Below are positions 1 to 7,741 of a stretch of 64,000 bases of DNA, in pieces (positions within the stretch are counted from its first letter, which is position 1; every line of letters begins with the position of its first letter). The notes under the pieces were generated by a model that did not search any database, was not told where the DNA came from, and saw nothing but the letters and a program-made list of their open reading frames with translations. The position numbers were made by a program, and so were the translations under genes. Origin of the DNA: Cronobacter dublinensis subsp. dublinensis LMG 23823 (GTDB lineage Bacteria > Pseudomonadota > Gammaproteobacteria > Enterobacterales > Enterobacteriaceae); contig NZ_CP012266.1 of NCBI RefSeq assembly GCF_001277235.1, positions 2,170,001-2,234,000 on the forward strand, in the 5' to 3' direction.

Positions 1-1
1 G

Positions 2-145
2 ACAATTCATCTCAATGGTGAACGCGCGTTTTTCCCATGGTGTTTTTATCAGGAGCCTGAGCGTGAGACGTTTGAACGTCCGCTGGCGAGGCGGCGTTGG
101 CATCCAGGACTATGCAGCGTATCGTTCCAAAGATTCAGGTACTAG
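2..145 (+). CDS. Possible C-terminal fragment of an unrecognised protein, cut by the window edge
   Basis: The frame starting at base 2 stays open to a TAG at 143-145 and would give the last 47 residues of a longer protein. The peptide is rich in Arg and aromatic residues (it contains FFPWCFYQEPERE) and looks like real coding sequence for roughly the first 100 bases. I do not recognise it. The rest of the gene, if it is one, lies to the left of the window. It could equally be chance or the decayed end of a mobile-element gene. Confidence 0.2.
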   Translation, partial: TIHLNGERAFFPWCFYQEPERETFERPLARRRWHPGLCSVSFQRFRY

Positions 146-362
146 CACAACAACGCACGTCCGTTGCTCATTATTTACGGCAGGCACGATGCGCGGGTAA
201 ACCTGAGGGCGTCACTGCAAAGATTTAGCCCGCGTATACCGTCAGCATTTATGCCAGTTACGCTCATGCGCCATTTATGGAAGAAGCCGCGCGTTGCAAC
301 ATAAGTTTGTGCAGGCGACAGCGCGATTAGCGTCTAAAAACCGCTGAACTGCGTTAACAAAA

Positions 363-429
363 CGGTGCGCTACGTGAATTCTGAGAAAAGTCGTGAGGCT
401 GAGCCAGGCAGATTTCGCGTAGCGCACCG
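363..429. repeat. 12-bp perfect inverted repeat around a 43-bp spacer
   Basis: CGGTGCGCTACG at 363-374 is the exact reverse complement of CGTAGCGCACCG at 418-429. The arms could pair in RNA as a large stem-loop, or mark paired binding or recombination sites. No T-run follows, so a simple intrinsic terminator is unlikely. Confidence 0.5.
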
Positions 430-542
430 GCAAATTACTGCGGCATGCTGAAATCTGCACATCAACAACTGTAGGGCAGAGGCGTGGCGTGCAAGATGGA
501 GAAGCTCAAAACGACGCAGTTCGGATCTAAAATACAATTTAA

Positions 543-558
543 CATAATATACATTATG
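543..558. promoter_or_regulatory. AT-rich palindrome, possible operator
   Basis: CATAAT-ATAC-ATTATG is a perfect interrupted palindrome in the most AT-rich part of the gene-free left end. It has the size of a dimeric regulator site, but no gene starts close by, so its role is unknown. Confidence 0.3.
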
Positions 559-745
559 CGTACCAAAGTAGATTCCGGCGGGATCTGGCGTAACGCGGTC
601 GTCATTGCCCTGGTGACTGAGCGTTGCGACGCGATCATGGCCCGGTACGCGGGTTCCGGGTTTCAGCACTCAGGTTCACATCGCGCGGGTTCCTGATGGC
701 TTTCAACTTTTCGCGCGAGCCGTTAAGACTGGTTATCGCACCGCT

Positions 746-1432
746 TCAGTAAGGCGCTAGCGGATAACACGTTGTCCAGTTGTAGTTGACTCTCGCTAAC
801 GTTAATTCTCCCGCCACCTCGCCAAAATTAACGTCCTGACGTTCAAGGAAAAACGCGCGTAGGGTTTGAGGTAAAAATGCCGCGCCGTAACGTAACAGCG
901 TGCTGTGCCAGAATGGCGCCGGTAATGCGCCGCCGCGGTGACGCCTCAGCAGTTCATCTTTCCAGGATGAATCCAGAATCTGTTCGCAGAACGCCTCGCG
1001 CATGGCGAAAGCTGGCTCCTCAGGAATGCCCGCAAGCAACAACTGACTGGGCAATGCCACTAACCGGAGATCGTGAATAACGATTTTTCTCGCATTAAAC
1101 CCGGCCCACAGCGTGGTCAGTTGCTCCACCTTTGCGGGCAATGGCTCGTTGATGTCATACAGCGGCAGCGTCAGGGGTAAGAAAGTAAAATGGAAGCCGT
1201 GTACCGGCAGCGTATCGGCAAGCGGATCGTCCTGCGCGACACGTCGCAGGTCATCCAAAAGCCGTGAGACCGCGCCGGACACCGGCGGTTTAATGCCCGT
1301 TGCCAGTGCGAGTTTCACCGGATCGTAGTAGCGCTCCTCGCGGATTTCCCCTGCCCCTGGATGTTCCGTCCACGTCGCGAGCGTGCTCTCGTTTGCGTAA
1401 CGATATTTCTCTTCAAGCATCAGTCGATTCAT
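746..1432 (-). CDS. 2H phosphoesterase superfamily protein
   Basis: The 228-residue protein has two H-x-[S/T] signatures: H-F-T in GFHFTFLPL near residue 82 and H-S-T in FWHSTLLRYG near residue 176. Paired motifs of this kind define the 2H phosphoesterases, which act on 2',3'-cyclic phosphates, 2'-5' linkages or ADP-ribose-type substrates. The substrate cannot be told from sequence. No signal peptide or membrane segment is seen, so it is probably cytoplasmic. Its ATG overlaps the stop of the GrpB-family gene upstream (ATGA at 1429-1432), so the two are translationally coupled. Confidence 0.65.
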   Translation of the reverse strand: MNRLMLEEKYRYANESTLATWTEHPGAGEIREERYYDPVKLALATGIKPPVSGAVSRLLDDLRRVAQDDPLADTLPVHGFHFTFLPLTLPLYDINEPLPAKVEQLTTLWAGFNARKIVIHDLRLVALPSQLLLAGIPEEPAFAMREAFCEQILDSSWKDELLRRHRGGALPAPFWHSTLLRYGAAFLPQTLRAFFLERQDVNFGEVAGELTLARVNYNWTTCYPLAPY

Positions 1433-1935
1433 GACAGCGCCCGGCGTTCAACTCTTGCGATAAAGTCGTTTTTCAGCGCGCTGTAGATATCTGACTGATG
1501 CCCGCTGTCGCGCGCGGCGGCAAGTTTTATCTGCGCGTATTCCTGCGCGATATCGTCATGGGCGCGCAGATAGTCGCGAAATGCCAGGTGGCGCGTCACA
1601 TGCGCGCTCCCGGCCGCAAACGCATGGAGATGATGCGTGCGCACGGCGTCGCCTTTGACATAATAACGCCTGCCGGGAATGCCGTATTCGCCACGCGGCG
1701 TGTAGCCCTGCGCCTGCATGGCATCGGCGAACGCATCGAGCAGCGCGACGTCAGTGACTTCAAGCAGCATGTCGATGACCGGTTTCGCCGCAAGCCCCGG
1801 CACCGACGTACTGCCAATATGATGAACGGCCACGATAATCGCCCCGAGCGTGGCGCGAAGCGTATCGGCCTCCTGGCGGAAACGTTCCGGCCAGGCCGGA
1901 TCATAGTTTTCAAGCGTTATCTGGCGTGCGGCCAT
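1429..1935 (-). CDS. GrpB/UPF0157 family putative nucleotidyltransferase
   Basis: This 168-residue protein begins with the typical GrpB opening (ITLENYDPAWPERFRQEA) and has HHIGSTSVPGLAAKPVIDM at about residues 38-56, the nucleotidyltransferase-fold core with conserved Ser and Asp. A downstream HHLHAF segment also fits the family. GrpB-type proteins are annotated as minimal nucleotidyltransferases, but no reaction is firmly established. AGGAG precedes the ATG at 1935. It overlaps the 2H phosphoesterase gene by four bases, which suggests the products act on related substrates. Confidence 0.8.
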   Translation of the reverse strand: MAARQITLENYDPAWPERFRQEADTLRATLGAIIVAVHHIGSTSVPGLAAKPVIDMLLEVTDVALLDAFADAMQAQGYTPRGEYGIPGRRYYVKGDAVRTHHLHAFAAGSAHVTRHLAFRDYLRAHDDIAQEYAQIKLAAARDSGHQSDIYSALKNDFIARVERRALS

Positions 1936-1953
1936 GGGGGCTCCTGTGCAGGC

Positions 1954-2643
1954 TCAGCCCGGTTGCAGCGTTTCCATCACGATCTGCGCGCCCGGCATCA
2001 TAATAGTTAACCCGTCGATAAGTTCCTGGGCCGCGGCGCTGGCGGCCTCTTGCGGCATCGGCGGTAAGCATTCCAGAATAAACCACATCGCCTGCGCGTG
2101 CGAATCCAGCCGGGTGCGCACGCCCTGCCGCCAGTTCCAGCGTCGACACGTCACGCCCGCGTCATCGCGCCATACCGCTTCGCCCGGTTCCGGCGGGTCG
2201 TTGACGGGCTGGCCTTCTTTTAGCGTATCAAAGTCTTCACTTCCGTCGGCAATGACCAGTCGCGGATCTCCCTGATACGCATCACGGTTTTCGCCGCCGA
2301 CCGGCACGGCGTATTTAATGCTTACGGCGTTATAGAGGTCGACCACCGGATCGATCGACGGCAGATTCCCGTCGCGCGCGACGCGTTTGCGCAGCGCCTG
2401 CGCCGAGCACGGCGTGCGTTTGGGTTTAGCGCCGAACGCCTGAAAGACGCTGTCCCAGGCCTCAAGGTGCGCCTGCGCCCACGGGAAATCGGCGGTCTGA
2501 ACATGGCGGCAAGCCGCTTCAAGCGCCCTTCTTCCTGCGTCGCTATCCGCGAGCGGCGCGGCGATCACCTGAATGCTGATGGCCCGAAAGCCTGGCGCGA
2601 GCAGCGCGATTTGCGGCGCGATTGACGGTTTTAACGGTTTCAT
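1954..2643 (-). CDS. B3/B4 tRNA-binding-domain protein
   Basis: The 229-residue protein matches stand-alone B3/B4 domains related to the editing domain of the phenylalanyl-tRNA synthetase beta subunit: W-DSVFQAFGAKPKRTPCSAQ, a central L-SIDPVVDLYNAVSIKYAVPVG block and a C-terminal helix ending in the IMMPGAQI region. Such proteins are thought to bind or deacylate mischarged tRNA, but this is family-level inference. It is transcribed divergently from an XRE-cupin regulator only about 64 bases away, an arrangement suggesting control by that regulator. AGGA precedes the ATG. Confidence 0.75.
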   Translation of the reverse strand: MKPLKPSIAPQIALLAPGFRAISIQVIAAPLADSDAGRRALEAACRHVQTADFPWAQAHLEAWDSVFQAFGAKPKRTPCSAQALRKRVARDGNLPSIDPVVDLYNAVSIKYAVPVGGENRDAYQGDPRLVIADGSEDFDTLKEGQPVNDPPEPGEAVWRDDAGVTCRRWNWRQGVRTRLDSHAQAMWFILECLPPMPQEAASAAAQELIDGLTIMMPGAQIVMETLQPG

Positions 2644-2697
2644 AGGATAATCCTGTAATGACTATTTTATTTCATGGTAATGACCAGTGACCCAAAA

Positions 2698-2713
2698 AGT
2701 CAATATAATGACT
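2698..2713. promoter_or_regulatory. Palindrome and TAATGAC repeats at the divergent XRE/B3-B4 promoter
   Basis: AGTCA-ATATAA-TGACT is a palindrome that covers the probable ATG of the XRE gene. TAATGAC also occurs three times as a direct repeat (2656-2662, 2678-2684, 2706-2712). Their placement in the short divergent region suggests an autoregulatory operator for the neighbouring XRE protein. Confidence 0.4.
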
Positions 2714-3286
2714 GATGCAGGTGCCGATGCTGACTCCCTGAGCCTCGCCCTGGCGCAGCGTTTAAAAAGCTGGCGCAAAGAGAACAAAGTAACGCTGGAT
2801 GCGCTTTCGCAGCGCGCGGGCGTCAGTAAAGGCATGCTGGTTGAGCTGGAAAAAGCTGCGGCCAATCCGAGTATCGCCATTTTATGTAAAATTGCCGCCG
2901 CGCTGGGGTTATCGGTGGCGGATTTGTTGGATGTGGCGAGCCAGCCTGCGGCGCGGCTCATTGATGCCGGGTCTATTCCGGTGTTATGGCGTGGCGAACA
3001 CGGCGGTACGGCGCGGTTGCTTGCCGGCACGAGCGGTCCGAATATGGTGGAGTTATGGCGCTGGGAGATGCCGCCGGGCGACGCGTTTACTTCGCCGGGG
3101 CACCCGCACGGCACAACGGAACTGCTGCATGTCGAGCATGGCGTACTGACGCTCGTGATGAATGAAGAGCCTGTTCAGGTGCCCGCCGGATCGTCCGTCG
3201 TGGCCCGCACCGATGCCCCGCACCGCTACGTTAATGAGCAAAACGAAGCGCTTACCTTCACCATGACGGTCTTCGAGCCGCACTAA
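2708..3286 (+). CDS. XRE-family regulator with C-terminal cupin domain
   Basis: An N-terminal helix-turn-helix (residues about 12-66, TLDALSQRAGVSKGMLVELE) is followed by a cupin domain with a SPGHPHGTTELLHVEHG metal-site-like strand and a second V-A-RTDAPHRYVN strand. The class typically senses a small molecule through the cupin and represses a neighbouring gene. I chose ATG 2708; a GTG at 2687 is in frame and would add seven residues but leave only 43 bases to the divergent gene. The likely target is the divergent B3/B4 gene. The end is nine bases from the convergent kinase gene. Confidence 0.8.
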   Translation: MTDAGADADSLSLALAQRLKSWRKENKVTLDALSQRAGVSKGMLVELEKAAANPSIAILCKIAAALGLSVADLLDVASQPAARLIDAGSIPVLWRGEHGGTARLLAGTSGPNMVELWRWEMPPGDAFTSPGHPHGTTELLHVEHGVLTLVMNEEPVQVPAGSSVVARTDAPHRYVNEQNEALTFTMTVFEPH

Positions 3287-3295
3287 ACGGTCTCT

Positions 3296-3727
3296 TTACG
3301 TGACAACGTCACCTTCAAATCGCTTGCACAGTGTCAGGCGGTTTTGCGCGCCTGCGCTGTACTGGACTTCATCCACGCACGCCATAATCAGCATCAGCCC
3401 TCGCCCGCCTTCACACATCAGCGCCGCGTCGTCGTCCTGCGCGGTAACACGGACGGCGTCCAGCTTGCCGTCAGGAATGGCCTTGCCATCGTCAGTCAGA
3501 ATGACCCGCGCGCAGGCGGCATCGCGCTGAAACTCCACCGTGAACCGCCGCGTCGGCGTCTCGTCCAGCGCATGGCGGATAACGTTCGCCGCCGCCTCGC
3601 ACACCGCTAAATCCAGCGCGAAGCGCCAGCTGTCGTCCGCCGGTAATGACGCCATAAACTGCGCGAGCGCGTCGGCGAGCGGGCCGAGCGCCTCAAGGCG
3701 CGCCGGGAGCGTCAGGACGTCGCTCAT
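3296..3727 (-). CDS. RsbW/SpoIIAB-like serine kinase (HATPase_c_2), partner-switch anti-sigma type
   Basis: This 143-residue protein is almost entirely a GHKL ATPase fold: N-box CEAAANVIRHA (about residues 44-54), the LTDDGKAIP box (D-x-G) and the EGGRGLMLI box near residue 107. Proteins of this size and shape phosphorylate a STAS partner and bind either that partner or a target such as a sigma factor. It is the last gene of a minus-strand operon and starts four bases after the STAS gene ends. No sigma factor gene lies in the window, so its target is unknown. Confidence 0.82.
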   Translation of the reverse strand: MSDVLTLPARLEALGPLADALAQFMASLPADDSWRFALDLAVCEAAANVIRHALDETPTRRFTVEFQRDAACARVILTDDGKAIPDGKLDAVRVTAQDDDAALMCEGGRGLMLIMACVDEVQYSAGAQNRLTLCKRFEGDVVT

Positions 3728-3731
3728 TGGC

Positions 3732-4070
3732 TCATCCTTTTAACCGGGCGAGCGCGGCGGCGCGATCGGCGCAGAGCACAAACACCCGATCCATGCGGGT
3801 GAGTTTGAACATGTTCATAATGTTGCCGTTCAGCGAACAGAGCGCCATCTCCCCTTTGCCGTTCATCTGCTTAAAGAGCGCAATCAGCGTGCCGAGACAG
3901 CTACTGTCGATAAAATCCACGCGCGAGAAATCGATAATCAGCCCGCCGGTGGTGCGGGCTATCTCCTCGCTCACGCCCTGGCGAAACGCGGCCGCCACCG
4001 AGGCGTCGAGCCGACGCGCCACCGGCGTAATCACGCTCACGCCGTCCAGAAGTTCAGTTTCAAGATTCAT
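3732..4070 (-). CDS. STAS-domain anti-anti-sigma (partner-switch) protein
   Basis: The 112-residue product is a single STAS domain with the phosphorylation motif FIDSSCLGTLI near residue 57, where a serine is normally phosphorylated by the RsbW-like kinase and dephosphorylated by the PP2C phosphatase; both partners are encoded next door. I start it at ATG 4070, preceded by GGGAG; an upstream in-frame start at 4097 lies deeper in the phosphatase gene. It overlaps the end of that gene by 11 bases. The usual DSSGLG is DSSCLG here, a mild change. Confidence 0.85.
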   Translation of the reverse strand: MNLETELLDGVSVITPVARRLDASVAAAFRQGVSEEIARTTGGLIIDFSRVDFIDSSCLGTLIALFKQMNGKGEMALCSLNGNIMNMFKLTRMDRVFVLCADRAAALARLKG

Positions 4071-5280
4071 CGCGCTCTCCCTCAGGGCTTCGTTCAATAA
4101 TTAACAGTGAGACATCATCGGCCATCGCCACCTGATCGCCCTTCTTCTCGGCGCGCCAGCCGACCAGCTTTTCATGCAGCGCCGGGAAAATCGCGTCGAG
4201 CGGGCTGGAAACGTGACGCTGTAACCAGTTCTCCAGCCGATCCTGGCCGAACTGCTCATGGTGTGGGTTTTCGCACTCGGTAATGCCGTCGCTGTAGAGA
4301 CAGAGCCGGTCGCCGGGGCGCAGCGTGAATGGCGTTTCATCCCAGCTTAATCCCGCCAGTAGCCCGACCGGCGCGCCGCCGCTGCCGATGCGCGTGATCG
4401 TGCCGTCGGGGTGCGTGATAAACGGCGTTGGGTGGCCTGCCTGGCACAGGGTGCCCTCCCCGGTTTCGGTATCGATAACGCCATAGACCATCGTGAAATA
4501 GCTGACTATCTCGGTGTCATCGTGGCAAAAGCGCTCATTGAGGATGCGAATCACGTCATGCGGCGCGGTCACGCTGTCGCCATCGAACAGAAAACGCTCC
4601 ACCGCCCGCCCGTGCAGGAACTGGCGCGCCACCGCGAGCGACATCATCGCCGCGCCGACCCCGTGGCCAGCCACGTCAACACAGTAAAACCCGAGATGCC
4701 TGTCGAGCGGGAACAGATTAAAGATATCGCCGGAGACATAGGCCGACGGCACAAACAGCCAGTCGGCGAAGAAATTGTCGTACTGCATTCGCCGCCCCGG
4801 CAACACCGAACGCTGAAGCTGCGCCGCGGCCTGTAAGTCGCTTTCGATTTGCGTCAGCGCCTCGCGCAGCCGCGCGTTGCGGGCCGCGAGCGTCGCTTCA
4901 AGCTCCAGGATACGCTCGCCCGCGTGCAGCCTCGCGCGCAGTTCGCTCTGGTTGACGGGTTTACTGAGAAAATCATCGGCCCCCGCCTGGAAGCCGAGCG
5001 CCAGATCGTCCACGCTTTCGCGCGCGGTGAGTAAAATCAGGTAGATATAGTGATCCTGAAAGCGCGCGCGGATCTCCTGGCAGAGCGTCAGCCCGTCCAT
5101 CACGGGCATCTCCCAGTCGCTTAACACCATATTGACCCGCTGCGTCGCCAGCACGTCCAGCGCCGCCTCGCCGTTCACGGCTTCCAGCACCTCATAGCCC
5201 CATTTCCCCAGCATGCTGCCGAGCAGCCGCCGGTAGACCGTGGAGTCATCAACAATCAACACTCGCTGTCTGTCAGGCAT
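4060..5280 (-). CDS. Response regulator with PP2C/SpoIIE phosphatase output
   Basis: The 406-residue protein has a receiver domain (residues 1-120; Asp11/Asp12, phospho-acceptor Asp55 in LSDWEMPVMDG), a coiled linker (about 125-160) and a PP2C-like SpoIIE phosphatase domain (about 165-400) with metal-binding SGDIFNLF, CVDVAGHGVGAAMMS, YSDGITECEN and ADDVSLL motifs. HsbR of Pseudomonas and SypE of Vibrio fischeri are functional parallels: phosphorylation tunes dephosphorylation of a STAS protein. The neighbouring STAS gene is the obvious substrate, and the hybrid kinase at 14277-16952 is the likely phosphate donor (inference). It starts nine bases after the beta-barrel gene. Confidence 0.88.
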   Translation of the reverse strand: MPDRQRVLIVDDSTVYRRLLGSMLGKWGYEVLEAVNGEAALDVLATQRVNMVLSDWEMPVMDGLTLCQEIRARFQDHYIYLILLTARESVDDLALGFQAGADDFLSKPVNQSELRARLHAGERILELEATLAARNARLREALTQIESDLQAAAQLQRSVLPGRRMQYDNFFADWLFVPSAYVSGDIFNLFPLDRHLGFYCVDVAGHGVGAAMMSLAVARQFLHGRAVERFLFDGDSVTAPHDVIRILNERFCHDDTEIVSYFTMVYGVIDTETGEGTLCQAGHPTPFITHPDGTITRIGSGGAPVGLLAGLSWDETPFTLRPGDRLCLYSDGITECENPHHEQFGQDRLENWLQRHVSSPLDAIFPALHEKLVGWRAEKKGDQVAMADDVSLLIIERSPEGERDES

Positions 5281-5289
5281 GACGTCTCC

Positions 5290-6204
5290 TCAGAAGGGTA
5301 AATACCAGATAAGGCTGACGGTGCCCTCGCGGAACTTGCCGTTGCCGCTGGCGTGGCCTGGATAGCGCGTGCCGCTGTAGTTGGCGTACTGAATCGAGAA
5401 CGTGCCCGGTTTGTAGCCCGCGTAGCCGAAGCTGTAGCTGTAGTCGCCATTCCACGGCTGCTGCTGGCTGCTCTCCGGGTACCAGAACGCGGTGGCGCGC
5501 ACGAAATAGTGTTGCTTGTAGGTATACCCGCAGCCGCCAAGCAGGACGTTTTTATTGCTGCGAATGCCATTGCTCGCCAGATCGTAGTAACGCGGCACCC
5601 AGGTGTAGCCCGCCTGGCAGATAATCGTATCGCCTTTGTTGATCAGCAGATGTTTTTCCAGCGGTTTGGGAAGCGTGAATTTATAGGCCGCCGTCACGCC
5701 GCCCTGCTCAAAATAGGTGTGGCGTTTGTTGCCGGATGGCCAGATATGGTTATCGCCATAGTTGCTGTAGACCAGGCTGAAGGTGTTGGCGTGCCAGTCG
5801 TCATAGCCGAAGCTGTAGCGGAAATCGCTGGTATACCGGCTCAGGTCACGTACCGGCGCGCGCAGCGTGACGTTGGCAAAGAGAAAGCTCCAGGGGGAAT
5901 ATTGCAGGCTGAGGTTGACGGTCTGGTTGATTTTATTGGTCTGCGACGCGGTATCGCCGCTGTTCGGGATAGACACCCACTGCTCTTTGAGCCCGCTGTT
6001 AAAGCTCAGCGCGCCAGAGAATTTATTATTGTTGCCGGAGAAAAGCCGTCCCCAGCGGCTCGTGAACACGCCCGCCTGAATCGGCTCCGCCTCGGTATCG
6101 GCGCTCTCTTTCGCAGCCGTACTGGCAGGCGGCGCGGCGGCGATGCCCGGCAGCGGCGCCAGTGCGAGCGCAGCCAGACCGAAGTAGTGAAATACCCTCG
6201 TCAT
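5290..6204 (-). CDS. Outer-membrane beta-barrel protein of the polysaccharide island
   Basis: A signal peptide (about residues 1-23, ending PGIAAAPP) is followed by a chain of alternating polar/aromatic segments typical of transmembrane beta-strands. The last residues, SLIWYLPF, end in Phe, the C-terminal signal for BAM-dependent insertion. At 304 residues it could form a 12-14-stranded barrel. I do not recognise the family. Its position between the acyltransferase gene and the regulatory genes suggests a pore or anchor for the polysaccharide. The start is 14 bases after the OpgC-like gene. Confidence 0.65.
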   Translation of the reverse strand: MTRVFHYFGLAALALAPLPGIAAAPPASTAAKESADTEAEPIQAGVFTSRWGRLFSGNNNKFSGALSFNSGLKEQWVSIPNSGDTASQTNKINQTVNLSLQYSPWSFLFANVTLRAPVRDLSRYTSDFRYSFGYDDWHANTFSLVYSNYGDNHIWPSGNKRHTYFEQGGVTAAYKFTLPKPLEKHLLINKGDTIICQAGYTWVPRYYDLASNGIRSNKNVLLGGCGYTYKQHYFVRATAFWYPESSQQQPWNGDYSYSFGYAGYKPGTFSIQYANYSGTRYPGHASGNGKFREGTVSLIWYLPF

Positions 6205-6218
6205 ACCCTTGTCGTTCC

Positions 6219-7439
6219 TTAATTGGGGATCCAGCGTCCGGCGACGTCATACTTCGCCATCAGCCAGAGAATGCCCAGCGCCACGCTGTGAACCAGCGTA
6301 TTTTGCAGCCAGGCCTGATGCCATAAATCGAAATGCACCACCTGGCTTACCAGCAGCACCACGTACACATGCAAAATAAAGGTATAAAGCGAGTGCTGGC
6401 CGAGCGGGATAAGAAACCAGCCGGTCAGGCGGTAGATGGGCGTCCAGCACCAGGTCAGCAGCAGATAAACCGTCACCATCAGGCTAAAGTCGTTAAGCAC
6501 CCGCAGCGGGCCGAGACCGTTTTTCGCAGCCCAGGTGTGGTAAAGCGCGTTGAAATCCGCAGGCGGCATCACATGCATCAGCAGCGCAGGCGGCATAAAG
6601 GGGTTGGTGTGATTCTGGGCGATAAACAGTAATACCAGCGCGCAGATGACCATCACCGTGACGGTCACTTTCCCCGGCCCGGTGCGGGCCAGCGACAGCA
6701 GCTCCTCTTTATGCCAGCCGCAGCACATCCCTAACACGTAGATAAACTGCCAGGCCATCAGCGGGAACGCGAACTCGAATTCGCTGTTGGTTAAACGCAG
6801 CGGCGTGACCTGGTAGAGCCCGTACACGAGCGCCGACCCGGCAATTAACCACGGCGTTTTACGATATTGCAGCAGCGCCAGATACAGCGGGCTGAGCAGC
6901 AGTAAAAAAACGTACAGACCCAGGATTTGCGTCTGGTGCGGCCCAATTTGCAAAAACAAAATAATGTTGAACCAGGTTTCTTTTATTTGCGGCGTGGCAG
7001 GAAACAGTGACCAGCTATTCCCGGAGAAACGATCGACGAAATGCGTTATTTCAAAGGTATTGATATAGGGTATTTTCGATAACAACAGTACGCTCAGAAT
7101 AATAACGATATTAACCAGATAGATTTTCCAGGCGCGCCGCCAGAGCGTCCATCCCACCGTCAGCAATACGGCTTTTTGCAGCCGCTGGCGATTGAGCATG
7201 CCGAGCATAAAACCCGCCAGGATCACAAAGCCTTCGGCACCGGTCGTTAATCCAAAACGCTCCCACGTCAATATATTAAATATCGACATCACTTCCGTAT
7301 GCGCCACTATCATCATGACGAGCGCAATGCCGCGCATCAGATCGATACGCAGATCGCGCCGGTCTGCCGCCACATAGCGCCAGGAGACGCGCGCGCGCGG
7401 CATATCGCGGGTTGAAGCTACGCTTGCAGAATCGGTCAT
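6219..7439 (-). CDS. OpgC-family membrane acyltransferase
   Basis: About ten hydrophobic helices and the family opening RRDLRIDLMRGIALVMMIV with AHTEV place this 406-residue protein in the OpgC/acyltransferase-3-like group. OpgC (MdoC) transfers succinyl groups to osmoregulated periplasmic glucans. No opgG/opgH genes are nearby, and this copy leads a minus operon next to a different glucan-synthase-like operon, so it probably decorates that polymer (inference). I prefer ATG 7439 over the in-frame ATG 7445. The promoter lies in the 300-base divergent region to the right. Confidence 0.8.
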   Translation of the reverse strand: MTDSASVASTRDMPRARVSWRYVAADRRDLRIDLMRGIALVMMIVAHTEVMSIFNILTWERFGLTTGAEGFVILAGFMLGMLNRQRLQKAVLLTVGWTLWRRAWKIYLVNIVIILSVLLLSKIPYINTFEITHFVDRFSGNSWSLFPATPQIKETWFNIILFLQIGPHQTQILGLYVFLLLLSPLYLALLQYRKTPWLIAGSALVYGLYQVTPLRLTNSEFEFAFPLMAWQFIYVLGMCCGWHKEELLSLARTGPGKVTVTVMVICALVLLFIAQNHTNPFMPPALLMHVMPPADFNALYHTWAAKNGLGPLRVLNDFSLMVTVYLLLTWCWTPIYRLTGWFLIPLGQHSLYTFILHVYVVLLVSQVVHFDLWHQAWLQNTLVHSVALGILWLMAKYDVAGRWIPN

Positions 7440-7445
7440 CGGCAC

Positions 7446-7741
7446 GGGTTCTTATCGGCTGGGGCGCCCACTCCGGGCGGCGCAATATATTCTGAGTATT
7501 ATCAGGAAAGTGTATACGGCAATAAGCGGCTGTCAGCGTTTCGCGAAAAATATATTTTCCCAACCGGGTAAACGCAAAAACGAAACGGCGCAAATGCCAG
7601 TGAAAAATTATCCTGCTGGAAAGTTCAGCGCGGGCATCTACAATCACTTCATAAACTTAAAACGAATGTTCTGTTGCGCCAGAGATATTTCGCTGACGGG
7701 AAATAATTGCCTTTGATAATTATTTCCCGCCACTGTCTGGG
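7446..7741. promoter_or_regulatory. Divergent control region of the polysaccharide island
   Basis: This AT-rich 296-base gap separates the OpgC-led minus operon from the glycosyltransferase-led plus operon and must hold both promoters. It contains an extended AT-rich stretch (7485-7560), poly-A-rich segments near 7600-7660 and the hairpin at 7697-7729. I cannot assign a specific regulator. No other gene is visible. Confidence 0.6.
7697..7729 (+). repeat. 12-bp perfect hairpin in the leader of the glycosyltransferase operon
   Basis: CGGGAAATAATT (7697-7708) and AATTATTTCCCG (7718-7729) are perfect reverse complements around the nine-base loop GCCTTTGAT. The hairpin ends 12 bases before the TTG and 36 bases before the ATG candidate start. 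It has no U-run, so it is more likely an operator, an mRNA-stabilising or a translation-controlling element than a terminator. Confidence 0.6.

Larger units (their letters stand above)
146..745. other. Gene-free stretch with inverted repeats
   Basis: I see no ORF here with a plausible ribosome binding site or family resemblance on either strand. The composition is less GC-rich and stops are frequent in all frames, unlike the following genes. It carries a 12-base inverted repeat (363-374 and 418-429) and an AT-rich palindrome (543-558). It may be a decayed accessory segment or house an RNA gene; neither can be shown from sequence alone. Confidence 0.4.

Noticed and set aside
146..745. Short frames at the left end as genes
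   Set aside because: No supporting start, ribosome site or family resemblance; frequent stops.
5353..6222. 289-residue plus-strand open frame
   Set aside because: It lies opposite the beta-barrel gene, has no ribosome site and is low-complexity Arg/Ala-rich; typical antisense shadow in GC-rich DNA.
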